Below are positions 11,171 to 23,779 of a stretch of DNA of 64,000 nt, in pieces. Below the pieces are notes generated by a model. That model was not told the DNA's origin, made no database searches, and saw nothing but the letters and a program-made list of their open reading frames with translations. Both the position numbers and the translations under genes were made by a program. The stretch is from Furcasterigmium furcatum (taxonomy: Eukaryota; Ascomycota; Sordariomycetes; Glomerellales; Plectosphaerellaceae). Positions within the stretch are counted from its first letter, which is position 1, and the number at the start of each line of letters is the position of its first letter. The stretch is from assembly GCA_001599815.1 (NCBI GenBank), contig BCIA01000005.1, positions 413,088 through 477,087 on the forward strand, given 5' to 3'.

Positions 11171-12863
11171 TTATAAGCGCTCAGGCAGAATGTTATACTT
11201 TACAACCTTGGTCGTCAGCCAGCCGTCAAGGGCCTCTTCGCCCAGATCACGACCAAAACCAGACTGCTTCTGACCCCCAAACGGCGTGTTCGCGTTCAGG
11301 GCGCCCCAGCAATTAACCGTCACCTGGCCGCTCTCGAGAGTCTCTGCAACCCTCTGGGCGCGGTTGACATCGTTTGTGAAAATGGCCGCGCTGAGCCCGT
11401 ACATTGTGTTGTTGGCCCTTTCCACGACCGAGCCCTCTGAGCTGAACTTGGCAATGGACTAGAGTCTGCATTAGCAACAACGTCTTTCGGTAGCAGAAAA
11501 CAATCACGATTGATTTAAACCCTCGCAAACTTACCGCCACGGGACCAAAGATTTCTTCCTGCATGATCTGCGCGTCATCCGGCACGTCAGCGAAAGCTGT
11601 GTTCGCAACGAAGTTCCCGCCGCCAGGCAACTCGTGTCCACCAGCCAGCAGCCGGATATTGGCCTTTTTTGCGCCATCGATGTAACCGACAATCTTTTCT
11701 CTCTGCTGCTTACTGACCACGGGGCCTTTGGTCGTTTCCGACAGCAACGGGTCTCCATGGGTGGTTTGCACGATCTTCTCGCCGAACGCCACTAGGAACT
11801 TGTCATAGATGCTCTCGTGGACGTAGATTCGGGAACCGGCAGCGCACACCTGGCCATTGTTCGCCGTGATTCCAAGCGTCGTCCAGAAGACGGCGTTGTC
11901 GAAGTCAGCGTCCGGAAAGACGATCGAGGGACCCTTGCCGCCGAGTTCGAGAGTCACCTTCTTCAGGTTTGAGTCAGCGGCCGCCTTGAGAATGCGTCTC
12001 CCGACGGGGCCACTGCCGGTGAAGGCAATCTTTTTGATGCCAGAGTGCTCGGCTAGTGCTTGCCCGGCGATGTGACCAAGGCCGCAGAGGACGTTGATGA
12101 CACCGGGGGGGAAACCAGCCTCTTTCACGAGGGACGCGAGCCTTTGGCCGTACAAGGGGGCAATTTCAGGGGTTTTGATGATCAAGGTGTTACCAGCAGC
12201 TATGGCAGGGGCAAGCTTCCAGAAGGTAATCATGCTGGCATGGTTGTAAGCTAAAATAGGACTGGATTGCATGATATGGTCGCGAGAGGCTTACAGTGGT
12301 GAATTCCAGGGAATGACCGCAGCGCAGACTCCAATGGGTTCCCGGCGGGTGTATGCGTACCCCTGAGGAATGTGTAGAAGTTGGCCCGAGATCTTGTCTG
12401 CCCACCCAGCAAAGTACCGCAGCGTTTCTGCGGCCTGTTGAACGTGTAGGTTCTTCGATTCGCCGAATAGGATGCCGGCGTCCACAGCTTCAAGACTCGC
12501 AAGATCATCAGCATCTCTCTCGATGAGAACTGCGAGCTTGCTAAGAAGCTGGCCCCTCGTTGCCGGCAAAGTTTCCTTCCACGTCGTTTTCAAGGCGTCC
12601 TTTGCCGCGTCGACAGCGGCATCAACATCATCCTTCTGAGCCGCTGAGAGGGACCCGAGGAGAGCACCCGTCGTGGGATTGTGCACCTCCACTACGTTGT
12701 TCCCGCTGGCAGGCACAAACTCATTTCTGATGAACAACCCCGTCTCGACTGAGATCTGTTAGATGGTTCCAGTCAAGACGGCAGCAGATGCCGAGAGAAG
12801 TCCAGCGTTAAACTCACTTTTGACGGCCTTGCCCCCCACGCCCTTGATCTCCAACAGTCCCAT
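11171..12863 (-). CDS. NAD(P)-dependent aldehyde dehydrogenase
   Basis: Four exons on the minus strand: 12863-12818, 12748-12295, 12234-11535 and 11458-11171, total 495 residues, the standard ALDH length. Splice sites were set by phase and family fit; the first acceptor CTCAG at 12749 gives VKIETGLFIRNEFV. Catalytic landmarks are PWNSPL after residue 160, FTGSGPVGRRI in the cofactor site, LELGGKGP with the general-base Glu, NNGQVCAAGSR with the nucleophile Cys, EEIFGPVA and the terminal PFGGQKQSGFGRD. It oxidises an aldehyde to an acid, probably in the cytosol as no targeting signal is visible. With the nearby permease and amine oxidase it may serve amine or amino-acid breakdown, an inference. 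Confidence 0.93.
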
Positions 12864-13560
12864 TTCCAACTTGATGTGTGCTGCAGAGTATTGTGTTCGT
12901 GGACAATCGCGTGTGCATGTGAGTGTGTGAGACTGGAACAGGCCTGGAGTGTAGATGTTGCTTTGTGCAATGTTATGTAAGGACACACACCAAGAGTAAG
13001 TGCGCTCCGGCACGCGCTGCCGGCGCATGCCATCACATTCAGTGACGGGAGAAATTCCGAGCATGTTCCGAGGTTCTGGGCCCGGTGGGCGGATCGGATC
13101 TGCGTGATCACCGCTCGGGCCCCGCGGGATCTCCACCAATGAAAAGATGTTCCTAAGTACTACCCATCAACGCAAAACTCGCTAGCAGTAGCAACTCAGG
13201 GGCATTTCTCTTCGGCTCGAAAGCGGATGACATGCATCATGACTAATTCACGGGCCTTAACGTTTGGAAACTATGATGTGGACTTCATTCTATGCCCTCA
13301 CCCATACCCCTTTTGCTTCATTGATAGAAGGACTATGTACGCGCGAATAATATCGTGGATGGACCCAATGTTCTCTCTTATACCTTGTTTGTTTCAATAC
13401 TAGGTATGATGTCACTGCCAACAGCGATTTCGGGCGCCCATACAATCGGCATCATTCCCACGATGTATCTTTGAGCTAGCGGACAAATACACGCACTTTA
13501 GGCATCAAACAAGCAGATTTGGTCATGCAGGTCTATTTCGAGCCCCCCAAGTGAAATCCT
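12864..13560. other. Intergenic, no gene recognised
   Basis: Contains the promoter of the aldehyde dehydrogenase and the 3' flank of the cupin gene. Open frames here overlap the first ALDH exon and are shadows. Confidence 0.4.
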
Positions 13561-14066
13561 TCAGTGAGAGTGGCGGCAGGCCGTCTTGTAAGCGACGGCA
13601 TAGCGGGGAGTGCTGAAGGTGATTAGACTGCCACGGTGGATGAAGAAAGTGTCACCAGGCAACAACTTGGCCTCGTTTCCCTGCTCATCCTTGACATGAA
13701 GCTCGCCTAGAACAAGTTGAAGTGTTAGGAAGCTGTGTGCAGATTTCTTGCCGCCCGCCCGTGGATTGGCATGCTTCGATCCACTCACCCTTGAGGACGA
13801 CACCAGTCTCGTCATAGTCGTACTTGGGAGCTGGGTCAGGGTTCTCGAGGACATCGAGGAAGAACATGCTTCCTGTCAGCGGGTTCGAGGCATCTTTTGA
13901 GCTAGTTGTAAAGATGTCGCCTATGGCATCGTCAGCCATGCTCAATGCTTCCGTTAGTCAATAATTGAGTCGAGAGCTGAATCATACTAAACCAGACGTT
14001 TGGTGGACCGGGCTCCAGCTTGGGTACCCGATGGGTAATAGCCTCGCTCTTCCATTCGAAAACCAT
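13561..14066 (-). CDS. Small single-domain cupin (EutQ-like)
   Basis: Three exons on the minus strand: 14066-13988, 13920-13789 and 13706-13561, total 118 residues. The first intron (67 bp) was chosen over a 40-bp alternative because it yields VWFSDIFTTSSKDASNPLTG, the usual block in fungal EutQ-like cupins. The cupin core follows: YDYDETGVVLKGELHV, then KLLPGDTFFIHRGS and YAVAYKT near the end. The ATG at 14066 was preferred because the longer frame upstream has no ATG. A cytosolic beta-barrel of unknown ligand; relatives occur beside aromatic and amine catabolic genes. It is divergent from the MFS transporter. Confidence 0.8.
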
Positions 14067-14507
14067 GATCGTCTTAGTTCCTTGAAATGAGGTGAGAGGT
14101 TTGAGTCTGTATGGAGGGCTCGTTGAATCCTTTGCTGTCACGGATGACCCGAGAGTCGTTCTGGTTGTATCTTTATAGTCGATGCAATTCAGCTGAGGGT
14201 GCGCGGTACACGAAACTAGATCTAGTATGCAGGTATCGGACTGGATGCGACTGGGCCCAATCAGATAATATTCCCTAGCAGCTGAGAACTACGGAGCATT
14301 ACCGGGGATTTTCGGCATGACTGGTCCGACTCGAAAAGTTTGATCTGGTAAGCAGAGACAGGACCTTCTATGTGCATCGAGTCAAAGGCGAGGAAGCTTG
14401 CAGGATTGCCTTCTCATTTCACCTCTGTAGGACTTCGTCTACCTATGATACGGGGTAATTCTACAAACTCTTTCAAACACGCTCCCCATCAGCACGACCC
14501 AGAGGCA
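14067..14507. promoter_or_regulatory. Divergent promoter region, cupin / MFS transporter
   Basis: About 440 bp between the two starts. No operator recognised. Confidence 0.4.
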
Positions 14508-15951
14508 ATGACGAACTCGTACAACACCGTGAACCCGCCCGCAGCAGTGACAGTGGCTGGGGCTGATCGCTGCACCAATGGCTGCACCACGCGATCGAAG
14601 GACACCAGCCCCCAGCTGCCGGAGGATGGCGAGACGACGTATCCTGAAGGTGGACGGAGAGCGTGGCTGACGCTCCTCGGCTGTTTCTGCGGCTTCTTCG
14701 CCGCTCTCTCCCTGACGAACTCCATCGGAGTGTACCAGAGTTGGATATCTGATAACCAGCTCAAAGGAACGAGCCCGGGGAAGATCGGGTGGATATTCGG
14801 CTTCTACAACTTCTTCAGCTTCTTCGTCGGCTTGCCATTGGGGCCGATATTCGACGCCAAAGGCCCGAAGGCCCTCGTCTTTTGCGGCGCCCTAATGTTG
14901 GTCACAACGTATCTCCTCCTCGGCCAGTGTCGGGAATACTGGCATTTCTTCTTGTGCTTTGGCCTTGCGGGAAGTCTGTCAACCGGGCTGCTGTTTACCG
15001 CCGCCATTGGAACCGTACAACATTGGTTCTTCCGGAGACGAGGTTTAGCCACCGGGCTGGCCATATGCGGCGGTAGCGTAGGCGGCATCACGTCGCCGTT
15101 GGTCCTCGGCGCACTGCTCCCCAGGGTTGGATTCACTTGGACAATGCGAACGATGGCGCTCGTCATGGTCCCCTTTCTGATCATTGCATTTGTCCTGATG
15201 AAAAGCCGACTGCACAGGACGAAGGGAACGAGGGCGAGTATCCTGCCGGACCTTCGCGTCATCCTACGCCGAGATCTCTCTGTTCTGGCTGTTGGTGTCA
15301 TCTTCATCGAGTTGGGACTCTTCATTCCGATGACATTCGTTGCCTCATACGCCATCGCCCAGGGATTCTCTACCCCGGCGGCCTATCGCATCGTCACGCT
15401 TATGAACGTTGGGTCGTTCCTCGGCAGGCTGCTTCCTGGGTGGATAGGCGACAAACTAGGCCGTTTCAACGCCCAGGTTGTAGCTCTGCTTCTCTGCTTG
15501 GTGTCCATTCTGGCCGTATGGAGACCGGCGGGACACACCCTGCCCGGGCTCACCGCATTCACCTTCCTGTTTGGCCTGGGCAGTGGAAGTGGCATCAGTC
15601 TGGTCCCGGTGTGCATCGGTCAGCTGTGCAATACGGAAGAGTACGGAAGGACTTTCAGCGTTATCTACAGCGTTGGAAGTTTCGGGTGAGTGCAGCCAGA
15701 TCCTTATTCACATGCCTTCGGCTCCTTTTCTTCTTCATGCCAATAACTCCATTCGACCGACCACTAACTTTCTACTCGCGCCTAATAGTTCGTTAGTCGG
15801 CGTTCCGCTCGGAGGACGGATTTTAGAGGCATCAAAAGGAGATTACTCAGGACTCATCATATTTGCAGGCACGGCATACGCGGTCTCCCTTGCCAGCTTC
15901 ATCATAGTGCGCGGCTTAAAAACCGGGTTCATCTTTACATCTAAATTCTAG
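14508..15951 (+). CDS. MFS transporter, monocarboxylate-transporter (MCT)-like
   Basis: Two exons, 14508-15685 and 15789-15951, 446 residues, with a 103-bp intron (GTGAGT donor, AATAG acceptor). About twelve membrane helices. MCT-type features: PEGGRRAWLTLLGCF before helix 1, NSIGVYQSWI, GWIFGFYNFFSFFVGLPLGP, and RRRGLATGLAICGGSVGG in helix 5. A longer frame begins at an ATG at 14370 but adds a non-conserved leader, so 14508 is preferred. Plasma-membrane import or export of a monocarboxylate-like solute is expected; the neighbouring FAD monooxygenase suggests an aromatic acid as one possibility. Confidence 0.88.
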
Positions 15952-16747
15952 ACTCGTGTGTTTACATTGGCGATAATAGGGAACATTCGGCTATATTTTG
16001 AGATTCTGCATAGCACGTTTGTGGTTCATTTGATTCTCCCCTTCGCTCATTCATCGATGTTTCAAGGCCCCCCGATGCTTTCATCAGCAATCATTTCACT
16101 CAGTGTCTAGAGATCAGGCCTTCGGAGTCCAAGTGACCCACGAGGCACCAGAGGCAATCATCTCATTAACGGCTGCAATTTCTACTTCCGTTTTGGCAAT
16201 TACTGCGTGACCCAAATTCCCTGATGAATACTGTCTATCTTGTGCCACTATCGTCGCCAATAATCTGCTTGATGATGCTAAACCCCGAACAGGGCACCCG
16301 AGGATGGGGGTTCAAGCCGGCCGGATGATGTTGGGGTTTCGGGGTCGAAAAGGGGGGAAGGGTGTTCTTATCGCGGGAAAATACCGCCAATGAGAAACCG
16401 TCTAGCGTCACTTTGGGTGTGGCGCAAGAGATACGTGCCGGTAATCTTCCAGGATGCCATACCGTTGGGTTCAACTATCAAGGGTTATGATGGAGATCGT
16501 ATGACCGCCGCGTTTCTCCAGCCACGAAGCAGAAGTATTGTAGGTATCGCGACCGAAAACGAATGATTCAAAGTTCTCTCTCGGGTCTTGGTTGACGCGG
16601 TTCGAACGACAGAGGCTGATCTGCTGGAGTAATTTCAGTTCCTACCAGCCGAGGTTTTAATTCTCTTCTTCAGCCTTCATCCTCAATCCAACCCCCCCAG
16701 CCTCCCTCATCGCACATTGTCTATTGTCTCATATCCCGCCACAAGGC
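15952..16747. other. Intergenic, no gene recognised
   Basis: About 800 bp between two plus-strand genes. The last 100 bp before 16748 are pyrimidine-rich leader. Confidence 0.4.
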
Positions 16748-18182
16748 ATGTCTGTCAAGCCTTTGCAAGTCATCATCGTCGGCGCCGGGTTCGGTGGCCT
16801 GACAGCCGCTATCGAGTGCCGGGCCAGAGGCATGCATGTCACTGTCATCGAGACCTATCCCACAAGCCTGAGCTACGGCGACATTATTGACTTCTTCCCC
16901 AACGGGGGTCGCATCATCGAGGCCTGGGAGGGCGGGAAAGTCAGCCGGGACCTCATGAAGATCTGCATCAACCAAGGAGACACCTTCGAGTACTGTCGGG
17001 CAGACGGCACTGTCTTCTGGGAGGAAGATTGGATCCTTGAGCCTCACCATTACTGGAGGCAGTATGCCGGCCATCGTGGACAGATGCATCAAGTCATTTT
17101 CGACTATGCCAAGACGCTCGGCGTCGACTTCAAACTCGGCAACCGCGTCACCAACTATATCGACGGTGATCGTCCCAAAGTCATCCTGCAGAATGGCGAC
17201 ACTCACGTTGGCGATGTTGTCATTGCTGCCGATGGCCCACGGTCTATCGCGAGGCAGCAGGTCCTCGGCCTGCCCGACACCAAGGTCAACAGCGGTTACG
17301 CAATTTTCCGCGCCTATTTTGCTCTGACCGACGAGCACAAGGCCAACCCCTACCTTGCGCCCTTCTGCGACCCTACCAAAGATTACACTAGGCTCTGGGT
17401 CGCCAAAGATTATCATATGATCATCTACACGTGGAACAAGGGTCGGGATCTGGGCTGGGTTCTCACCCACAAGGTACGTGAAAATAGGTATGCAAGAACC
17501 GTTGATAGACCTGCATTCTAACCTGAGCACATAGGACAATGCCGACATTGGCGAGTCCTGGTCCTTCCCGGGATACAAGGACGACGTCTTTGCCTGTCTC
17601 AAAGAAGGCAACTTCGAGCAGAAGTGCTTCGAGATCGTCAAGGCCACACCTGAAAAGAATCTCGTCGACTACAAGCTGGTCTGGCGCGATCCCCTCGAAA
17701 CCTGGCTCAGCTCCTCAGCGCGCATTGCCCTCATTGGCGACGCCGCCCACTGTCACCTCCCCACCTCGGCCCAGGGCGGCTCCCAGGCGATGGAAGATGG
17801 GGTGGCCCTTGCCGTTGCCCTTGACCGGGCCAAGGGCGACGTGGCCTTGGGCATGAAGGTGTTTGAGCGCATCCGCTTCAACCGGTCCCACGTGACGCAC
17901 ATGGCGTCCATCTCTATCAGGGATGGCTACCATAACGTAGATTTTGAGGGAGAGGAGATCAAAAAGAACCCGCAGATTCTCAACCTACCGCGCCCCGAGT
18001 GGGTTCTCGAGTACGACATCACGGCGGAGTCTGAGAAGCACTTTGCTGCACTGGCTAAGGACATCCAGGAGGGTAGGAAAGGAACTATTCAGGAGCTGGC
18101 CATCCCGGCCGGTGGAAATTATGATCTGGAGAGTAGGATCGTGGATCGTACAAAGGTACCCTCCAAGGTCGCCGCGGCTTGA
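16748..18182 (+). CDS. FAD-dependent group A monooxygenase (salicylate-hydroxylase/kynurenine-monooxygenase fold)
   Basis: Two exons, 16748-17473 and 17535-18182, 457 residues. The dinucleotide-binding motif IIVGAGFGGL begins near residue 10 followed by the Glu-Thr acceptor region. The middle motif is DVVIAADGPRSIARQ (DG motif). The second FAD motif is IALIGDAAHCHLPTSAQGG (GD motif). The 61-bp intron has a GTACGT donor and CATAG acceptor. The enzyme should use NAD(P)H and O2 to hydroxylate an aromatic or epoxidise an alkene; the substrate is unknown. The start at ATG 16748 gives a short N-terminus before the Rossmann fold, as usual. Confidence 0.9.
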
Positions 18183-19505
18183 CGAGGGCCTATTGTAGGA
18201 GAGGTGAATAAAAACACACAGTTTCCGAGAAGAGGTGTATGTACTAAGTGGCTCAAAGACCAGATCAAATGACCATTCAAGTGCCCGTTCCTCGAGGCGA
18301 CGAGACGGGTCGCTAGGACCCATGGATCATGATATGATCGATTACAGGACAGAACGCAGCATAAATTTCTCTCACCATCTATTACCAATCGGCTGTGAAA
18401 TCACCACGAACACCTTGCCGAGTTTCTTCCGGTTACGTCCTGTGGCGCGTCCTTGTAATTAAGGACTCCTCGAACCCTCCGAACACCCCGTGGCAACCCT
18501 CTCGACGGGATCGGGTGCTGAGACTCCTGGAAATCCTCCCCGGCGAAGGAAGATTAGTGGCCAATGAGTGGCATCCAGAGGTAATGTAGCGTCGATAATA
18601 GGCCTGGTAGTTTCATTAGCGGCATCCATGTATGTCCTCCGCAATCTGTGGACTGATTAGTAGCTGACTGACACTGGGCAGATGTGCAGTCTGCACCCTG
18701 ACAAGGCATGGATCATGGTTCCCCCAAGGTCTTCGTTGGTAGGCGATAACGGTCAGAACTTTGCCAGGGCTCCGTTTTGATCGGTTCTAGATAGCGATAG
18801 TATGCCATTCCCGTGGTGGATGAGGATGATGGCGTCGCCCATGATAAGCGGTAGCCCTCAATACCACGCAATCCGGCGCTCCGGATTCGGCTCAGCCAGC
18901 CATGCTGTCCCCTCCCCCGCAGAATATGAACCCCCTGCATTGATCTAGTGATCTTGCAATTCAGCTAAGAGTTTTTATGTGCTAATACCCCGCAAAAGAC
19001 CTGACTCGCAGCCGAGCCTCCCAGCCTCCCAGCCCTGGCCCCGTGATAAGGACGTGGACACGGGCCAACTAGCGGCAAGGATTGCTCGGTATCATACCTT
19101 GGATTGATTTCCCCAGGAGGGACGTTACTTTCAGTGCAACGCCATTCCGCTGAGCCGGGTAGATGTCAGCCAGTATCTAGCAGGCTCCATACACCTCGCC
19201 CCCGACCAACCCTTGAACTCTGGTTATCACGGTCGTCTAGGATAATTTTCCACCGACTAGCATTCCAGACCAGTGGCGGAGGTGGCACACTTGGCGCTTG
19301 CCTCTGCGTTCCTGGCCTGCTCTGGCCTCTGTTGCGATACCCTCGACATTCATTAATAACTAGAGCACTTACCTCTTGGTGCTGTCGATGCGGCGATCAT
19401 ACCTTCAGCAACTTCTGAAGATCAACCAGAAGCTCCCATTTCATCCGACTATCTTTCTCAAAGCCGTTTCCTTCCCCCAAGGCTCATTCATATCGAGACG
19501 ACAAC
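18183..19505. other. Intergenic, no gene recognised
   Basis: About 1.3 kb without convincing coding sequence. A short CAGCCTCC-type microrepeat is present near 19016-19036. The final 130 bp are the leader of the permease gene. Confidence 0.45.
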
Positions 19506-21640
19506 ATGTCTCTCAAAGAGAAACAAGGGAGCAGCAGCGGAAGCGTTGGCCGAATCGACTCCACGGTCCAAACAGAGACAGTCCAAGGGTCAGCTCTCAA
19601 GAAGCGCTTCAACTTCTGGACAGCCGTCGGCGTTGCCGTCTGCACTTCCGGAGCCGTAAGTCTCGTTCTGCCGCACCCGAACTTGCGGACGTGGTCTTAC
19701 TGACCCGATGTTTGCTGCCAGTGCTGGGCATGGACCGCGAGTATTGCTCAAGGTACGTCACATGTAGGAAATTTGGAGAAGAGAAAGAAAGCTAAAAATT
19801 CATCGCCAAGGTCTTTCCGGAGGAGGCTCTGTCGGCATCTTCTGGGGCTGGATCTTCGTATCCTGCGGGATCGTCTGCATGACTTTGTCTCTTGCCGAAT
19901 TTGTTAGGTAAGTCTGCTGACCGTCGATGGCTCTGTCTTGGAAGCTACGGAAGATTGGGTCTGGTTATTTGCAATCATTCAGCCATTTAGAAGCTAACAA
20001 TGACGCTTTCGTATCAGCATATGGCCTTCCGCCGGAGGCCAGTATGTGTGGGCGGCTAATTTGGCCCCTCCTGCGTATTCGAGAGTCTTTGTAAGTCAGC
20101 CAGGCCATTAACAGCTGCCAATATGGTCTTTAGAGGGTCTAATCTTTCTCTTATTCAACAGAGCTGGATCACTGCCTGGGCCGGTCTTGCCGGCATGTGG
20201 CTGGGCGCCTTGTCCTGCGGAATCGGCGTCGGCGTTCAAATCCAGGCCTATGTCATTGTGTCGCGACCTGAATATGACCCGAAGACCTGGCATGTCTTTC
20301 TGGTAAGAAAAGATGCCTGTCATGAAAAGCCGAATCAAACGGATTGCTCACACTCCCAAGATCTGTGCTGCTGTTGTTGTCACATGGATGGGAATCAATA
20401 TCTTCGCCGTCAAGTCGATCCACTACATCAACACCATCGGTGAGTTATTGGTCACATATGGTCTTTCGGCTTTCAGTATAAGGAAACAAACGTTCTGACT
20501 TTTGGCACCATCCAGCTCTCGGTCTTCACCTTGTCGGCTACTTCGTCGTCATCATTGTCCTTGCCGTCTGCACCCCCGAAAAGCAGAACGCTAAGTTGGT
20601 ATTCACCGACTTTCAGAACCATACTGGGTGGGACAGTGATTTTGTTTCATGGTGTGTCGGCCTCCTTGCTGCTCTGTACGCCTTCTTCTCGCTCGACTCA
20701 GCCAGTCATTACGCCGAGGAGATCGATCGGGCGAATGTTCTTGTCCCCCGAGCCAGTAAGTCTAGCTCTACCCTCAAATCTCGGGTTTTCAGTGCTGAAA
20801 TAATCTTTGCAGTGATCTTGCAGTCCGTTGGAAGTACGATTATGACTGTCCCCTTCATCATCACGGTAATGGTTTGCCTGGGAAACATTGAAGATGTCCT
20901 TAGCTCGCCTATCGGATACCTGAGCCCCTTCACCCAAATCATTATCAACAGCACTGGGAGCGTAGCTGGTGGGATCACCCTCAACATGATCAGCAGCTCC
21001 ATTGCCTGGGTCGCCGGCGTCGATCTCTGGGGCGCCGCCTCACGCTCCATCTGGTCCATGGCTCGCGATAACGCCCTTCCGTCCGTGTTTGCTCAGATCC
21101 ATCCTCGCTGGCAAATTCCACTCTGGGCAAATCTCGTCCTCGTTGTCCCGTCCCTATTGGTCTACATCATCTACATCTGGAACACCACTGCTTTTTATGG
21201 AATCATGTCCGGAGTCCTGGTTGCGTTCCAGACTTCATACGTCCTCCCGATTGGGCTTTATGTCTTCTATACATCACGGACGAAGAGGCTGGTCAAAGGC
21301 CCTTTTACCCTCGGCTGCTTTAGCTGGCCCATTCAGGCCGTCTCTTTCGTCTTCGGTTGCTTCATGATCGTCATGATGTCCTTCCCAGTCTATCAGCCGG
21401 TCACAGCAGAGAACATGTACATCCCCCGCCCTGCGCAATAGCAACATGACTAATTGGGAATCTAGGAATTATGCATGCCTTCTTCTTGGGGCCGTTTTTG
21501 TGCTTGCCGCCTTGCTATGGTTCTTGTACGGTTCCAAGAGGTATCAAGGCGCCACAAGCTGGGCTTCGGTGGAGGGAGTGGTAGGCTCGCAGTCGGACGA
21601 CCAACATGACCCCGAGAAGGCTGCCGAGCCAAGTCAATGA
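19506..21640 (+). CDS. APC-superfamily amino-acid/choline/GABA-type permease
   Basis: Nine exons: 19506-19655, 19722-19752, 19811-19907, 20018-20090, 20162-20302, 20361-20439, 20516-20755, 20813-21416 and 21466-21640, total 529 residues. All junctions agree in phase. Landmarks: FNFWTAVGVAVC, SIAQGLSGGGSVGIFWGW, LAEFVSIWPSAGGQYVW, and DSASHYAEEI in the middle. A last 49-bp intron after AAC-AT avoids an early stop and restores the terminal membrane helix followed by WFLYGSKRYQG. About twelve membrane segments are expected. It resembles fungal Uga4/Hnm1-type uptake systems for amino acids, GABA, choline or polyamines at the plasma membrane. Confidence 0.9.
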
Positions 21641-23455
21641 GGGATTAAAAGCTATGTCTAGTCATTTAAATTCTGATGCAGCCACTAGGGTGAGAGGGAG
21701 ACGGAAACAGGACAAAGTCTGCAGAACGTAGGCTAATCATGAGTTGAGATTTCATTAGCCTCCCAAGCTCTCCCAGGCAGAATGGGGCGAAGTTGAGTCT
21801 CTGTGGCTTAGCGAGCCCCAGTAAGAGGTTCTGACAGTAAGGGAGACTTGAAGAATATGGCTTTCGATTGCATGTGGCATCCAAGTTGTCACGCCTTTCC
21901 CNCCCCCCCCCCCCGGCAGTAGGGGCTCAGCGAACCGACGGAACGACCCCGAGTTGCGGGATCACTCATGGAAATTTATAGAAGGAAGTCACAGGAATTA
22001 TTTATCGTGACTAGAACTACGGGCGAAACCTTCAAGTCGATCGATGATTCGCAAAGTTTCTCGAGACTGCACGGTGCTCTCCTATTCTGAACCTCGCACT
22101 CAAATTATGACGCTCGAAGAGGTCATCTAGTAAAGCCCACGGATTAGAAACGTCCTCATCCTAAGCCTTCCGGCAAGTTTTAGGACCCCAATCCGAGACC
22201 CCAGCCACGAGCGAGGTCGCGAACATGAAAGCCAGACTCCCCTCTCCTACTTTGGAATGTCGGCGCTCGGCGTTACCAACCCTTTTATGGGCCTCGGCGC
22301 CCGGGTCGTGGGCGCCCCTGACGTTTATGAAGACTCGCGCCGGCCGCGTGAAAGCCACCGCCCGTCTAGGCATCAGGCTATGAGCAGTTCTATGAGCTCG
22401 GACTTGGTATTCTGGTTGTATCAGCCCGGGCAGAAGATATCCTCTTGGCCGGCGATCACTCTACGCTGCAAAGAAGTATGATGCTCCTGGTGTCCATCCC
22501 GATTCCCCACCATTCGAGTTCACGCGGTCAGGTTGGTACGCTGACCTCCGCTGCGGAAGCTCGGAGTCTCGGAATAGGTCGAGGAGACTCGGAATCTAGT
22601 CTCATTGGCACTAAGGAATCCGCGGAATTTAAAACTTGAGCCATGGGACCGGACCAGAAGCGGTCGTGCCCAAGTTTGGTGCAGCAGTGGCAGGGGCGGA
22701 AAAACTCTTGATTCGCCCATGTGCCACTAATACCACCATTTATGAGCAAGGGAATTTTCCGCTAGTACGAGCATCGTCGGAATTCCCCATGTTTGGAGAC
22801 AGCAGCGGCCACACTGATGGATTCAGATGGACAGATTCCCGCCTCTGGATAAATGATAGACAAGATTGGATTTCCCGTGGGAATAACGAAAAGCCGTCTA
22901 GTCGTTCGCGCAAATAGTGGCCCACCACACAGTTGGCGGCTGCCCGATCCACCCGGGAGCTCTGCTTGGGAGCGAAACGAAGAGCGATGAAGATGCCGGA
23001 TCCCGCGGCAGGCTGCTGGGGCAGACCCTGGGCGGCAAGCAGTCCATCAAGGTATCGAAGGGCCAGGAGCGGATATTCCACGCCGCTCTGGGCAGATTCT
23101 GAAGACATCACATCTGCTGGCCTCCACGTGAGGATACGGCAGGCAACTACTACTACAAGGAGAGGAAATTTAAGACTGCCTTTATCATTTACTTTTGTTC
23201 CTCTCATTACAGTCCATAATCTATCCGCGAGCATAATTGATTCCTTTGCAGACTAGATGTCGACATAGGAGATGGGTTTGGCACTTCATAATGGTGCGAA
23301 GTTCCGATTCTCCATGCGTATGGTAGACTATGCGACCGGCGACGAACGAGGCATTTGTCTTCTATATGCAGGGCCGTATGAGTGTATCTAGCGTCAGTGT
23401 GTAGGAACTTGTCGCCGTGTCTGTCGTCGTCACTGCTTTTCCCTAGGGGATTCCC
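21641..23455. other. Long intergenic region with poly-C tract
   Basis: About 1.8 kb. Open frames such as 23234-22740 (minus) show no domain or splice support. A C run at about 21899-21914 contains the only ambiguous base (N at 21902). Confidence 0.45.
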
Positions 23456-23779
23456 TCATGCCAGCGCATCCGCGAAATACACCATCATAGCGCCCTGATG
23501 AATCGCTTTTGCGACGCTTTTCAAGGCCGCATGAGCCTCGCAGTCATTGTCGTAATACTTCATATCCTCGACGGACGCGAAGACCGACAGAGCGGCTAGT
23601 GTGTAGCCTTGGTTTCGGGCGTCGTCAAAGGTCGGGCCAACGGTGGCAGAGATGATATACCGCTTTCCATCCTTGAGCGCCTTAGTTGGCATGTTCCTGT
23701 ATATCTCGATGAGGCGGTCCTGGTCCTTCTTGGACGGTATCTTAGAGAGGGTGACACGGTGGATGGTCTGGGAGGCCAT
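23456..23779 (-). CDS. Stress-responsive A/B-barrel (Dabb) domain protein
   Basis: Single exon, 107 residues. ATG at 23779 was chosen because it starts the domain directly (MASQTIHRVTLSKIPSKKDQ); the longer frame upstream adds unrelated sequence. The pattern is the ferredoxin-like Dabb fold: a first strand with HRVTLSKI, a helix, a strand ending in SATVGPTF, and a terminal helix-strand with HQGAMMVYFADAL. Such small dimeric proteins can be cyclases or decarboxylase partners in secondary metabolism (for example olivetolic-acid-cyclase-like folds) or stress proteins. It lies between the permease and the NmrA-like reductase, divergent from the latter. Confidence 0.8.
   Translation of the reverse strand: MASQTIHRVTLSKIPSKKDQDRLIEIYRNMPTKALKDGKRYIISATVGPTFDDARNQGYTLAALSVFASVEDMKYYDNDCEAHAALKSVAKAIHQGAMMVYFADALA

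Noticed and set aside
13921..13987. Alternative 40-bp intron in the cupin gene
   Set aside because: Shorter than other introns here and gives a poorer fit to the cupin family than the 67-bp intron.
16300..16330. GGGTTCAAGCC motif reminiscent of a tRNA T-arm
   Set aside because: No matching acceptor stem, anticodon arm or D-arm could be built around it.
16721..17647. 308-codon minus-strand frame
   Set aside because: Antisense of the FAD monooxygenase, which has both FAD motifs and an intron.
22740..23234. 164-codon minus-strand frame in the long intergenic region
   Set aside because: No recognisable domain, no start context, no splice support.
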